Assembly (NCBI GenBank): GCA_035762175.1
Contig: DASTPP010000071.1
Location: 16,560-80,559, forward strand
Direction: 5' to 3'
DNA from: DASTPP01 sp035762175
GTDB lineage: Bacteria > Myxococcota_A > Polyangia > Polyangiales > Polyangiaceae
DNA: 64,000 nucleotides
The notes under the pieces were generated by a model. That model saw nothing but the letters and a program-made list of their open reading frames with translations. It was not told the origin of the DNA and made no database searches. Shown here in pieces: positions 25,671 through 34,900 of this stretch. A program made the translations under genes and the position numbers. The stretch's first letter is position 1, and every line of letters starts with the position of its first letter.

Positions 25671-27176
25671 ATGCCCGGGAACCTCACCCGCCTCGCCGGG
25701 GCCGCCGTCCTGGCCCTTACCGCACTGGCGGGCTGCGCCTCGACCTCGGCGTCGCCCGCCTTCCGTGACGTGGCCGACGCCGTCGAGGCGCGCTCGGGCC
25801 ACCGACCCCGCTGGAGCCAGGGCACGGCCGACGATCGGCAGGCCGAGGCGGCCATCGAGCGGCTGCTCTCGAGAGAGCTGAGCGTCGACGCCGCCGTGCA
25901 GGCCGCGCTGCTCGGCAACCCCTCGCTGCGATCGACCTTCGAAGAGCTGTCGATCGCGCAGGCCGACCTCGTGCAGGCCGGCCTCTTGAAGAACCCGGTC
26001 TTCGGCGTCGGCGCGACGGCGTGGGAGCAAGAGCACATCGACCCGAACCTCTTCTTCACGGTCGAGCAAGACTTTCTCGATCTCGTCACGATGCCGATGC
26101 GCAAGCGCGTCGCGGCCACGCAGCTCGAGGCGACCAAGCTGCGGGTGGGCGACCGCGTGCTCGCGCTCGCCGCCGAGGTGCGCAAGGCGTTCTACGAGGC
26201 GCAGGCGGCCGAGCAGGTGCTCGCGATGCGGCGGCTGATCAGCGAGGCGGCCGAGGCGTCGGCCGAGCTCGCCCGCCGCCAGCACGAGGCCGGCACCATG
26301 AGCGATCTCGCCTTCACCACCGAGCTCGGCCTCGCCTCGCAGGTGCGGCTCGACCTCAAGCGCAGCGAGGGCGAGGCGGCGGTGGCCCGCGAGCACCTGA
26401 CGCGCCTGATGGGCGTCTGGGGCACGCGGACGGGCTGGCGGCTCGGCCCGAAGCTGCCCGAGCTGCCGCGCGAGGAGGTGCCGCTCGAGCGGCTCGAGGC
26501 GATTGCCATCGACAAGCGCCTCGACGTCGCGGCGGCGCGGCGCGAGCTGCAGGCCGTCGGGTCGATGCTCTCGCTCTCGAAGTCGACGCGCTGGACGGGC
26601 TTCGTCAACGTCGAGGTCGAGGCCGCCCGGCTGCGCGGCGACAAGCGCATTTCGTTCGGGCCCCGCGCCTCGCTCGAGCTGCCCCTCTTCGACCAACGGC
26701 AGGCGGCCGTCGCCCGGCTCGAGTCGCTCGAGCGAACGAGCCGGAACGAGCTTCATAGGCTCTCGATCGACGCCCGCTCGGAGGTGCGCGAGGCGAGGGC
26801 CCGCCTCGTCACGGCGCGCGCGATGGTCGAAGAGTACGGCGGCGTGCTCGTGCCGCTGCGCGAGAACATCGTCAAGTATTCGCAAGAGCAGTACGACGCC
26901 ATGCTGCTCGGCGTCTACCAGCTCTTGGCCGCCAAGCAGAGCGAGTTTGCCACCTACCGCGAGTACATCGAGGCCCTGCGCGACTACTGGGTCGCGCGGA
27001 GCGATCTCGAGCGCGCCGTCGGCACCCGCCTCGGCCCCGTGACGGCCCGGCCCCCCGCCGCCTCGCCCGTGCCCGCTGCCTCGCCCGCGCCGCAAGGCCG
27101 CCCCGCGCACCCGGCGCCGTCACCCTCGCCGGCCGCCGTCAGTGCCTCGGCTCCCCCTGCCGCCGCGCCCGCCTAG
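25671..27176 (+). CDS. TolC-family outer membrane efflux lipoprotein
   Basis: A 501-residue protein with a lipoprotein signal (LAGAAVLALTALAGCAS). Two repeats of the TolC/OEP fold are visible: VDAAVQAALLGNPSLRSTFE and DLVQAGLLKNPVFGVG at the start of the first, helical hairpins (ELARRQHEAGTMSDLA), and the second beginning LEAIAIDKRLDVAAARRELQ. The C-terminal ~40 residues are a Pro/Ala-rich tail absent from typical members. In this context it would be the outer-membrane channel of a copper efflux system, but no RND pump or adaptor gene is adjacent, so the inner-membrane partner must be elsewhere. Confidence 0.88.
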   Translation: MPGNLTRLAGAAVLALTALAGCASTSASPAFRDVADAVEARSGHRPRWSQGTADDRQAEAAIERLLSRELSVDAAVQAALLGNPSLRSTFEELSIAQADLVQAGLLKNPVFGVGATAWEQEHIDPNLFFTVEQDFLDLVTMPMRKRVAATQLEATKLRVGDRVLALAAEVRKAFYEAQAAEQVLAMRRLISEAAEASAELARRQHEAGTMSDLAFTTELGLASQVRLDLKRSEGEAAVAREHLTRLMGVWGTRTGWRLGPKLPELPREEVPLERLEAIAIDKRLDVAAARRELQAVGSMLSLSKSTRWTGFVNVEVEAARLRGDKRISFGPRASLELPLFDQRQAAVARLESLERTSRNELHRLSIDARSEVREARARLVTARAMVEEYGGVLVPLRENIVKYSQEQYDAMLLGVYQLLAAKQSEFATYREYIEALRDYWVARSDLERAVGTRLGPVTARPPAASPVPAASPAPQGRPAHPAPSPSPAAVSASAPPAAAPA

Positions 27177-27200
27177 GCGCACCAGCACTAGGAACCCGCC

Positions 27201-28424
27201 ATGATTCGATCGTTTTACCGCACTCTCCTGGGCATCTTGGCCCTCGTGCTCGCCCTCGTGCCGGGGGCCGCGAGCGCCCAGAACGCCGGCGCCCGCCTGC
27301 CCTACACCCCTGTCGTTATGCCCAACGGCTCGACGCTGGCGTACACGATGAAGAACGGCGTCAAAGAGTTTCGCCTCACGGCCGAGCCGGTCAAGCGCGA
27401 GTTCGCGCCGGGCATGGTCGTCAACACCTGGGGCTACAACGGCCAGACGCCGGGGCCCGTCCTCGAGGCGGTCGAGGGCGACCGCGTTCGCGTCTACGTG
27501 ACGAACAAGCTGCCCGAGCGCACCAGCGTGCACTGGCACGGCATCTTGCTGCCGAACGGCATGGACGGCGTCGCCGGCCTGAACCAGCCGCACATCGAGC
27601 CGGGCGAGACCTACGTCTACGAGTTCACCCTCAAGCAGAACGGCGTGTACATGTACCACCCGCACTCGGACGAGATGGTGCAGATGGCCCTGGGCATGTC
27701 GGGCTTCTTCGTCATTCACCCCCGGGCGCCGCGCGAGCGCGTCGACCGGCACTTCGTCGTGATGCTGCACGAGTGGTACGTCGAGCCGGGCACGGCGACG
27801 CCGAACCCCAACGTCATGAACGACTTCAACCTCTTCACCTTCAACGCCCGGGTCTGGCCGGGCACCGACCCTTGGGTTGTGAAGAAGGGCGAGCGGGTGC
27901 GCTTCACGTTCGGCAACCTCTCGATGGACAGCCACCCGATTCATGTGCACGGCTACACCTTCGAAGAGGTCGCGACCGACGGCGGCCCCTCGCCGAAGGC
28001 CTCGCGGCGGCCCGAGACGACGGTGAACGTGCCGGTCGGCTCGACGCGCACGGTCGAGCTGGTCGCGAACGAGGTCGGCGACTGGGCCTTTCATTGCCAC
28101 AAGTCGCACCACACGATGAACGCCATGGGCCACGACGTGCCCAACCTGCTCGGCGTCAAGCAGGGCGGCGTCGAGGCGAAGATTCGAACGATCTTGCCGG
28201 GCTACATGGCGATGGGCGAGACCGGCATGGGCAACATGCATGAGATGGGGCGCCCGAAGAACACGCTGCCGATGATGACCGGCACCGGGCCCTTCGGCCC
28301 GGTCGAGATGGGCGGCATGTTCACCGTGCTCAAGGTGCGCGAGGGGCTGACGAGCTACGCCGACCCGGGCTGGTACAAGCACCCGGCCGGCACCGTGGCC
28401 CGTAAGATTGAGGCCCCCAAGTAG
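27201..28424 (+). CDS. Secreted multicopper oxidase
   Basis: A 407-residue protein with a cleavable signal (cleavage about ASA/Q at 26-27). All four copper motifs are present: HWHG (111-114), HPH (153-155), HPIHVHG (245-251) and HCHKSHHTMNAM (298-309), which includes the type-1 Met. The size fits two-domain or short three-domain oxidases of the copper-tolerance group. The C-terminus is Met-rich (MAMGETGMGNMHEMG), as in enzymes that handle Cu(I). It is the third gene of the cluster, 24 bases after the TolC-family gene, and probably oxidises periplasmic Cu(I) to the less toxic Cu(II). Confidence 0.92.
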   Translation: MIRSFYRTLLGILALVLALVPGAASAQNAGARLPYTPVVMPNGSTLAYTMKNGVKEFRLTAEPVKREFAPGMVVNTWGYNGQTPGPVLEAVEGDRVRVYVTNKLPERTSVHWHGILLPNGMDGVAGLNQPHIEPGETYVYEFTLKQNGVYMYHPHSDEMVQMALGMSGFFVIHPRAPRERVDRHFVVMLHEWYVEPGTATPNPNVMNDFNLFTFNARVWPGTDPWVVKKGERVRFTFGNLSMDSHPIHVHGYTFEEVATDGGPSPKASRRPETTVNVPVGSTRTVELVANEVGDWAFHCHKSHHTMNAMGHDVPNLLGVKQGGVEAKIRTILPGYMAMGETGMGNMHEMGRPKNTLPMMTGTGPFGPVEMGGMFTVLKVREGLTSYADPGWYKHPAGTVARKIEAPK

Positions 28425-28722
28425 CCTACCCCGGGCCCGGGCGGGGCACGCAGGCGACGGCCGATTTGGCGTCCGCGCTCGTCGAGCGGGCGATCGGGGT
28501 CGAGCCAATGTGCGCGAACCTCGATCCCGACACGAGGGCCCGCCGACGGGGCCTTCATGGCTCCCGACGGAGCGAGCGGGTCCGCCCCCCGTCCGTCGAC
28601 GCCGGGGCCCGACGTGAGGCTGGCCGCCCGGCGTGGCTGCGGCGCGGGGGGCGCGACGTCGGCGCTTGCCGGCGCCGGACGGTCGCGCGTAGGGTGGTGC
28701 CGAGGCGCGAAGGGCTCGAACC

Positions 28723-29439
28723 ATGGGCGAATGGCAGCACTCTCGCGCCCGCACGGTGGCCGTCGGCGGCGCTCTGGCGGCTCTAGTTGGCCTCGCGCTG
28801 AGCGGGGGCTTCAAGAGCAAGGGTTCGTCCGCCGCCCTCGCGCCCGCCCCCGTGACGGACGAGGGCCGGCCTGTCGCCATGAGCTCCGTCGCGGTGGCGG
28901 CGCCCCCCGCTTCTGCGCTGGCGCCGCCAGCGACGGCCGAGGCGGCCGAGACGGCAGAGGTGGCGCACCCCGCGGCGGTGGTGGAGGCGGGGCACCCCGC
29001 GGCGGTGGCGGAGGCGGCGCACCCCGCGGTGGGCACGCCCACAGCGGCGAGCGCGCCCAGGGCGGTCGGGGTGCATAGCGCGGCAGGTGCGCCCACGGTG
29101 GCTGGGGTGCCGGCAGCGGCGGGTGCGCCCGTGACGGGGGGTACGCTCACGAAGGCGGGGGCACCGCCGGCGGGCGGTACGCTCACGACGGCCGGGGCGC
29201 CCACGGTGGCCAGGGCGCCAGGAGCCGCCACTGCGCCCGCGGCGGCTGGGGCCGTTGCCCCTGTGGCGATGGGCACCCCATCTCGCCCCGACGCTCAACG
29301 ACAGGCGCCCCAGGGTGCTCCCAGGCGCAAAGGGACGACCGAGGCCGACGCGCTCATGGCACTCTGCCGGGACGCCGGTGACAGCCAATGCGCTCGCTGG
29401 GTCGCCCGCCGCCTCCGGCCGCACACGGCCCCCCCCTGA
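28723..29439 (+). CDS. Low-complexity Ala/Pro-rich protein with one membrane segment
   Basis: A 238-codon frame. The N-terminus holds one hydrophobic segment (TVAVGGALAALVGLALSGG), then ~150 residues of Ala-Pro-Thr-Gly-Val repeats (GHPAAVAEAAHPAV, GAPTVAGVPAAAGAPV, GGTLTKAGAPPAGG, GGTLTTAGAPTV). A short normal-looking C-terminus follows (TTEADALMALCRDAGDSQCA). It could be an anchored spacer protein. Long open frames also exist on the other strand here because of the composition, so the coding strand is a judgement. Confidence 0.45.
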   Translation: MGEWQHSRARTVAVGGALAALVGLALSGGFKSKGSSAALAPAPVTDEGRPVAMSSVAVAAPPASALAPPATAEAAETAEVAHPAAVVEAGHPAAVAEAAHPAVGTPTAASAPRAVGVHSAAGAPTVAGVPAAAGAPVTGGTLTKAGAPPAGGTLTTAGAPTVARAPGAATAPAAAGAVAPVAMGTPSRPDAQRQAPQGAPRRKGTTEADALMALCRDAGDSQCARWVARRLRPHTAPP

Positions 29440-29534
29440 CACGGGCGACGAGGGCGGCGCGTCGTCAGGACGGCAAACCCGAAGGGAGGCCGGCGCGGTG
29501 TCTGGGCGGCGGGCTCGGGGCTCGCCGGCAGCCC

Positions 29535-30212
29535 TCAGCCCGCGTCGGGCGCCGGCGCGATGAGCTCGGGCCCGTTGTGCTTCGGATCGTTGACGAGGCG
29601 CGAGACCGGCCACGCCCGCATCGACTTCGAGGGCAGGGGCCGCAAGAGCGGCTCGAGGTCGGCCGGGGCGGCCTCGCCCGGCTCGAGCCAGGCCTTGAAC
29701 GCGGCGGGCGGCACGATGACGGGCATGCGGTCGTGCACCGGCTGCACCACCTTGTTTGCCTTCGTCGTGAGCAGCGCGATGCCCGGGTGCTCGGCCCCCT
29801 CGGGGTCGCGCCACAGGTCGAAGATGCCGGCGAACGCGAAGGGGCGGCCGCCCTCGAGCTCGAAGTACCAGGGCACCTTGCCGCCCTTGCCTGGGGCCTC
29901 GGCCCACTCGTAGAAGCCGTCGGCGAAGACGAGGCAGCGGTGCCGGCGGAGCGCCTCGCGAAACGAGGGCTTCTCGGCGGCCGTCTCGCTGCGCGCGTTG
30001 ATGAGCCCCTTCGGCTCTTTCGCCCAGCGCGGCACGAGGCCCCAGTGCATCGCCCGCGCCGTCATCGCCCCGTCGTTGGGCAGGGCGAGGACGTCTTGCG
30101 AGGGCGCGACATTGTAACGCGGCGGGCCCGAGAGCTCGCCCGGGAAGAGCACGCCCGGGAAGGCCTTGGCCAGGGCGTCGAGCCCGCACTTCTGCACGAA
30201 GCGTCCGCACAT
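29535..30212 (-). CDS. SRAP-domain DNA-damage response protein (HMCES/YedK family)
   Basis: A 225-residue protein, the usual length for the family. It starts MCGRFV; Cys2, after removal of Met, forms the thiazolidine crosslink to abasic sites in single-stranded DNA. Other signature residues are RYNVAPSQ, N72 in INARSET, E102 in GFYEW and H160 in PVHDRMP. These are all the catalytic residues known for YedK/HMCES, so the protein should be active. It stands alone on the minus strand. Confidence 0.95.
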   Translation of the reverse strand: MCGRFVQKCGLDALAKAFPGVLFPGELSGPPRYNVAPSQDVLALPNDGAMTARAMHWGLVPRWAKEPKGLINARSETAAEKPSFREALRRHRCLVFADGFYEWAEAPGKGGKVPWYFELEGGRPFAFAGIFDLWRDPEGAEHPGIALLTTKANKVVQPVHDRMPVIVPPAAFKAWLEPGEAAPADLEPLLRPLPSKSMRAWPVSRLVNDPKHNGPELIAPAPDAG

Positions 30213-30440
30213 GGGTGGAAGGTAGCGCCCGCGCGGGCCGCGCGCCGCTGCGCCCGGACCCCCGACGGGGGAGGGGGGGGCGGTTTTATGTCTGCCCCGC
30301 CGCCCCCCGGGCGCGGGGGCACGGAGGCGCCGCGCAGGCAGAGCGGGCTACGTGGTAAGAGCCGTGCCAAGGTCGTGCTCCATGCGAAGATACGCGGCCC
30401 TCGTTTTGGCGTTGAGCTCGGGCTCGGCCTTCGTGGGTCG

Positions 30441-30620
30441 TCACCAGGCGCCGCCGCCGCCGCTGCCGCGGTCGGCCGGGACGCGCACCTTCGGCAGCTT
30501 CGCCGCGCGCCCGCGCGGCGCCACCCAGTCGACCGCCGGGCGGCTCTGCCCCTGCTCGTCTTCGACCAGGAGGCAACCCCGAAAGCGGATGACGTAATCC
30601 CACCCGAGCGCGCCGAGCTC
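30441..30620 (-). pseudogene. IS4-type transposase fragment
   Basis: The frame ending at TGA 30441-30443 reads ELGALGWDYVIRFRG then CLLVEDEQGQSRPAVDWV and GRAAKLPKVRVPADR. This is the central conserved part of an IS4-family transposase (GWDYVIRFRG is diagnostic). There is no start, and the N- and C-terminal parts are missing. It lies between the SRAP gene and a lipoprotein gene. The transposase fragment at 48782-48964 appears to be the N-terminus of a related family. Confidence 0.6.
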
Positions 30621-30687
30621 TGACCTGTGTCGGCGGCGTTCGCCTCGCTCGCGCGGGCCGCGCTCTCGCCCGAGCGGCGCGGGCGCG

Positions 30688-31365
30688 TCAACCGCAGTTC
30701 GCGACGCAGGCGGTATAGATCTGAACGACCGAGGGGATCAGCCACGGCGCGAAGATGGATACGAGTACCATGCTCGACGCGAACTGCCCCTCGCAGGCCT
30801 GGATGCAGGTCGCGGTCGACGCGAGCGCCGCCCGGCCGCCATCGATGGCCTCGGCCGACCCGCTGAAGAAGGCCGAGGTCGGCACCATCTCGACGAGCCT
30901 CGGGTCGACGCCGGCGTCTCGCAGGGCAAGGCGCAGCTCGGGCAAGAGCGCCACCTCGGGCGCCGCCCTGAGCGCGTCCAGCGGGCCCCCGTCGCCCTCG
31001 AACGCGAGGCCACCGCTCGCCGCGTCGAACACGACGCCACGGCCGTTGATCTCGAGCCTCTGGTCGGCCTCGCGTGCGACGATGGTGAGCGTCGGCGCCC
31101 CGCTCGCGTCGAACACCCGGAAGCTCGGGCCCGACGGGGGCCGGGCCACCTCGAAGCCGAACTGGCCGTCGCCCGCGGCGAAGGTGCCGGCCGCCCGCTC
31201 GGGCGCGTTGACCGAGAGGGCGAGCGGCCCTCGCGCCTCTTCGGCGGCCGGCGCGGCGCCGTCGCCGTCGCCGTCGGGGGCCGCGGGCTCGGCGCTGCAG
31301 GCGCTGAGGGTGGCGAGCACGATGATCGACGCAATGGTTCGCAGGTTGGTTCCGAAAATCGACAT
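30688..31365 (-). CDS. Small lipoprotein, paralogue of the 43477-44295 gene
   Basis: About 225 residues from ATG 31365, chosen for its lipoprotein signal (MSIFGTNLRTIASIIVLATL, lipobox LSAC) and GGGAGAG upstream; the frame is open further 5'. The mature part starts with an acidic linker (PDGDGDGAAPAAEEA), continues with strand-rich sequence (QFGFEVARP, LTIVAREADQRLEINGRG), then ELRLALRDAGVDPRLVEMV, and ends with a Cys-containing hydrophobic tail (CIQACEGQF, IYTACVANCG). The lipoprotein at 43477-44295 shares the plan and the ELKDALREAGVDRSL motif. Function unknown; the two flank the Tc-like genes. Confidence 0.7.
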   Translation of the reverse strand: MSIFGTNLRTIASIIVLATLSACSAEPAAPDGDGDGAAPAAEEARGPLALSVNAPERAAGTFAAGDGQFGFEVARPPSGPSFRVFDASGAPTLTIVAREADQRLEINGRGVVFDAASGGLAFEGDGGPLDALRAAPEVALLPELRLALRDAGVDPRLVEMVPTSAFFSGSAEAIDGGRAALASTATCIQACEGQFASSMVLVSIFAPWLIPSVVQIYTACVANCG

Positions 31366-31918
31366 GATGGCGGTCTCTCCCTCTCGACGGCTCTCGACAC
31401 GCAAGGACGCCCCACGGCGGCGGCCGACGTACGGCGCCGCGGGGCGGACGGGGCGGTGGGCGAAGATGCCCCGGGGCACGGACGTGCCCGGGTTCTGTCG
31501 TCCGGGCCGGGGAGCGCTCGCGGCCGAGCTCTTCATGCCCTCTCGCCCCCTTCTGAAGAGGTAGAGAGCGGCGCGCGGCTTTGTGATCGTCACCGCGAGA
31601 ACTTTTTGTGCGCCCTCAGACGGCCTGGGCCTCGAGGGGGGCGAACCCCGCTTGGGCCCCTACCTGTGTCCGTCGGGTCGCCGCGGGCGGCGCCCGACGG
31701 GTGATGGGGGTCAAGCGCGAGGCGGCGCGGCCGCGCCAGCGCCTTCAGACCACCAAAGGGGGGCTAGGCGAGCGCTTTCGCCCCGAGGGTGCGTCAGGGG
31801 CAGGTCCGAAAGCCCGCGCGGGACGGCCCGCGACCCGCTCGCGCGCGAGTGGCTTCCCGGGGGGCAGCTCCTTCCTCGCGGCCCGCTTGGGCTGCGAGAA
31901 GGGCGCCGGCCCGCACCC
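31366..31918. other. Intergenic region between the RHS protein and the small lipoprotein
   Basis: About 550 bases without a convincing gene; in particular no immunity-like gene follows the RHS stop at 31919. It contains repeat element A (31526-31615), upstream of the lipoprotein. Confidence 0.5.
31526..31615. repeat. Duplicated intergenic element, copy A, with 9-codon mini-ORF
   Basis: Aligns over ~90 bases with 44701-44789. Shared parts in identical spacing: GAGCTC-x-TC, a mini-ORF 31535-31564 (MPSRPLLKR, stop TAG), 14 bases, CTTTGTGATCG, 10 bases, GAACT, TTGT, CGCCC. Two of the four codon differences inside the mini-ORF are synonymous. The core CCCCTTCTGAAGAGG is a nearly perfect palindrome. 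On the other strand it lies ~170-250 bases upstream of the lipoprotein start at 31365. It could be a leader peptide, a protein-binding operator or a small RNA element. Confidence 0.7.
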
Positions 31919-34900
31919 TCACCTTTGCTCGGCGGGAGATACGTCCATGGGCTCGGCGAGCTTGTCGATCGTCGTCTCACGAAATTGGTAGACTTTTCCG
32001 ACGTTCACGTCGCCGTCCTTGCCCTTCGTGTAGCTGTAAATTTCGTACGAAGGGTACCCGTCGTGGAGCGAGCCCGGCAATACCGACACTCGGCCGTCGC
32101 GAGACACTTTGAGGTTGAACTTGAAGTCGATGCTCTCCGAGGGCGAGAACGGCACGTGCCAAAGCCGGTGGCCGTTGATGGCTTTGCCCGACACCGAGAA
32201 CGTGAGGTTGCCTTGCTTGTCCAACGTCTCGTCGCCGACGCTCGCCTCGGCCTTGCCGGTCAGGTCGGGCGCGAAATCTACCTTGCTGACGCCGGAGACC
32301 GTCTCGTTGTGAATGCGCCGTTCGGATTTCGCGAAGTCGACCACCAGCGACGTTCGGCTACGAAACGTCGACTGCGAGTCGTTCGGCGCGAACGTTCGGT
32401 TGTCGCCGAACCCCAGATAGCTCAAGCCGTTTTTCCACAGGCTGTCGCCCAGTCGCTTGCTGGCGATGAACGTGTCGATGCAAATGCCCACCTGCCCCGC
32501 CTTGAGGTCCGCCGGGACCGCGCAACCCCCGCTCGGGTCGACGAAGCGAAGGGGGTTGTCGTTGGCGTAGGCGTACGGGTTGCCGGCGGCGAAGCCGCCG
32601 TTCAAGCTCTGCTCCGGCCACCGGAGCGCCTCCGGGTCGGGGCTCGCCCAGACGCCGAGCTCGAGGGCGAGGGCGCGTTTGCCGATCACGTCGATTCCCG
32701 TGGCTCGGTCGCGCGTGCCGCTCGCGTACACTTTGTCCTCGGGGGCGGTGTCCCAGCGCGTCGGGCCGAAGGGGTGGGCGGCGAACGAGCCGAGCGGCGA
32801 GCCCTTGCCGGAGGCGGCTTCGAGCAGAGAGCCGATGCGGTCGGTGAAGAGGAGGGTGTCGTCGTCCGAGAGGGTCTCGATGCTGCCGCCCTGCGGCGGT
32901 GCGCCCTCGCTGCCCCCGTCGCAGCAGCACCCGGTGGCGAGCACGACCAGCGCGGCGGCGGGGGCCCAGCGCGCGAGGCGGCGGCGCTGCGTGAAGGCGA
33001 GCACCCAAAGCAGCGTCATGCCGAGCGCGAAGGTCGAGGCCTGGCGCGCCAGTGCGACGAGCCAGACGGGGTAGTCGACGTCGGGCTCATCGTCGGGGCC
33101 GGGGCCCGCGCCGGCGGACGCGCCGTTCGTGTCCGATAGCCGCACGACCCGGCGGCCCCCGTGCACGAGGTAGCGCACGAGCTTGCCGTCGCGCACCTCG
33201 CTCCAGGCGTCGACGAAGTGCGTGCGCTTCTGGGCCCCGTCCCCCGCGCGCTCCACGCGGATCCGGCGCTCGCCCTCGGCGTCGTAGGTGCTTTCGACCG
33301 AAGGACCGCTCGCGAGCGATACGACGGCGAGGCGGTCGACCGCCGTCCAGCGGTAGGTGCGCTCCCCGTCGCCCGTCATCCGACCGAGTGCGTCGTAGGC
33401 GATATGCCGCCCGCCCAAGCCGGTAAGGGCGTGAGGGCCGGCGCCCTCGCCGAAGGTCATCGGGCCGGCGTGCTGGGCCGGGTCGGTGCTCGTGCGCTCG
33501 ACGGCATTACCGCTCGGCGAGTAGGCCCACCGGGTGGCGCCCCACGCGCCCCTCGCCTGGGTCAGGCGGTAGAAGTTGTCGTAGAGGTAGACCTCCGAGC
33601 GGTCGTGGATAGCGTCGACCCCGGGGCGCTCGTCGCGCGCCCCCGTCAGGTTGCCCGCACCGTCGTAGTCCCAGCGCAAGGCGATGAGGGGCGAGCCGTC
33701 TGCTGCCAGCACCCGGTAGCCGTCACGGCGGCGGTCTTCGTCGTAGTGGCTCTGCTCGACGACGCCGGTCGCGTACCGGCGTTCGACCTCGGCGCCGTCG
33801 CCGTCGTACTCGATTCGTAGCGCGCCCTCGCCGTAACCCGCGAGTTGCCCGCGCAAGTTTCTGTGAATGGTGATGGAAGAGCCGTCGGGGAAGCGGTGCC
33901 AGTCTTCGCGGTCTTGGTCGTCGTAGCCGCTCTCGACCACGTAGGTCCGACCTTCGATGGCCCGGGTCGAGCGCGCGACGCGGCCGCGCTCGTCGTGCTC
34001 GGTCTCGACCGAGCCGCTCGGGTCGCGCACGCGTACGAGCCGCGCCGCCCCCCACTCGGTCGCCGGCGCGTCCGGCTCGTCGCCCCAGGTCTTTTCGACC
34101 TCGGGGGCGCCGTCGCCGTCCCAGTCTTGGGTGCGCTCGCGGCCGGCGAGGTCGTACGTCCAGCGTCGCACCGAGCCGTCAGGGCGGCGGTGCTCGACGA
34201 GATCGCCGGCGGCGTAGACGAAGCGGTGCTCGCCCTGGTCGGGGTCGGCGGCGAGGGTGCGCCGGCCCGCGCCGTCGTACTCGTAGCGACTCGCATGCCC
34301 CTCGGGGTCGATCTTCGTAACGAGGCGGCCAGCCGCGTCGTAGGCGGCCCGCTGCGAGAAGACGACCCCGCCGAGCGTTCGCGCGGTCTCGACCGCGCGG
34401 CCGAGCCCGTCGGTCTTCTTGACCACGGGCGTGTGCTCGTAGGGTGAGGCGGGGTCGTTCTGCGCGCCGTCCCAGGTCAAGGTGGCCCGGGGCGCGTAGG
34501 CGGTGCGGTCTTCGAGGCCCATCGTCGAGCGGGTCGAGACCGCGCGGCCGAGCGCGTCGCGGCGAATCGTGCTGCCGGGCGCCTCGTCGAGCAGGGGCGG
34601 GGCGCCGTGCTCGGCGGGGCCGACGAAGCGGGAGCGCAGCGAGCGCCGGGCGTTGCCGCGGGCGTCGAGCAGCGACACGCCGGCGAGCACCCAGCGCCCC
34701 TCGCCCTCGCGGGTGAGGGCGCCGCGCTTGCGGCCGAGGCCGTCGTAGAGCTCTTCGGTGCGCTCGAGCTCGTCGCGGCCCTGGTGAATGCGGGCCTCGG
34801 TGATGACGCGCGAGAGGGGCGAGCCCTGCACGTACGAATAGCGCACCGTGGGGCTCGCGTCGGTGTCGCCGGGCCGGGCGATGCCCGTCAGCCGGCCGAG

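Noticed and set aside
29388..30623. Plus-strand frame antisense to the SRAP gene
   Set aside because: The minus strand carries all SRAP catalytic residues.
31711..31980. Immunity gene for the Tc B/C-like protein
   Set aside because: The only minus-strand frame there is Arg/Pro/Ser-rich, overlaps the end of the RHS gene, and has no protein character.
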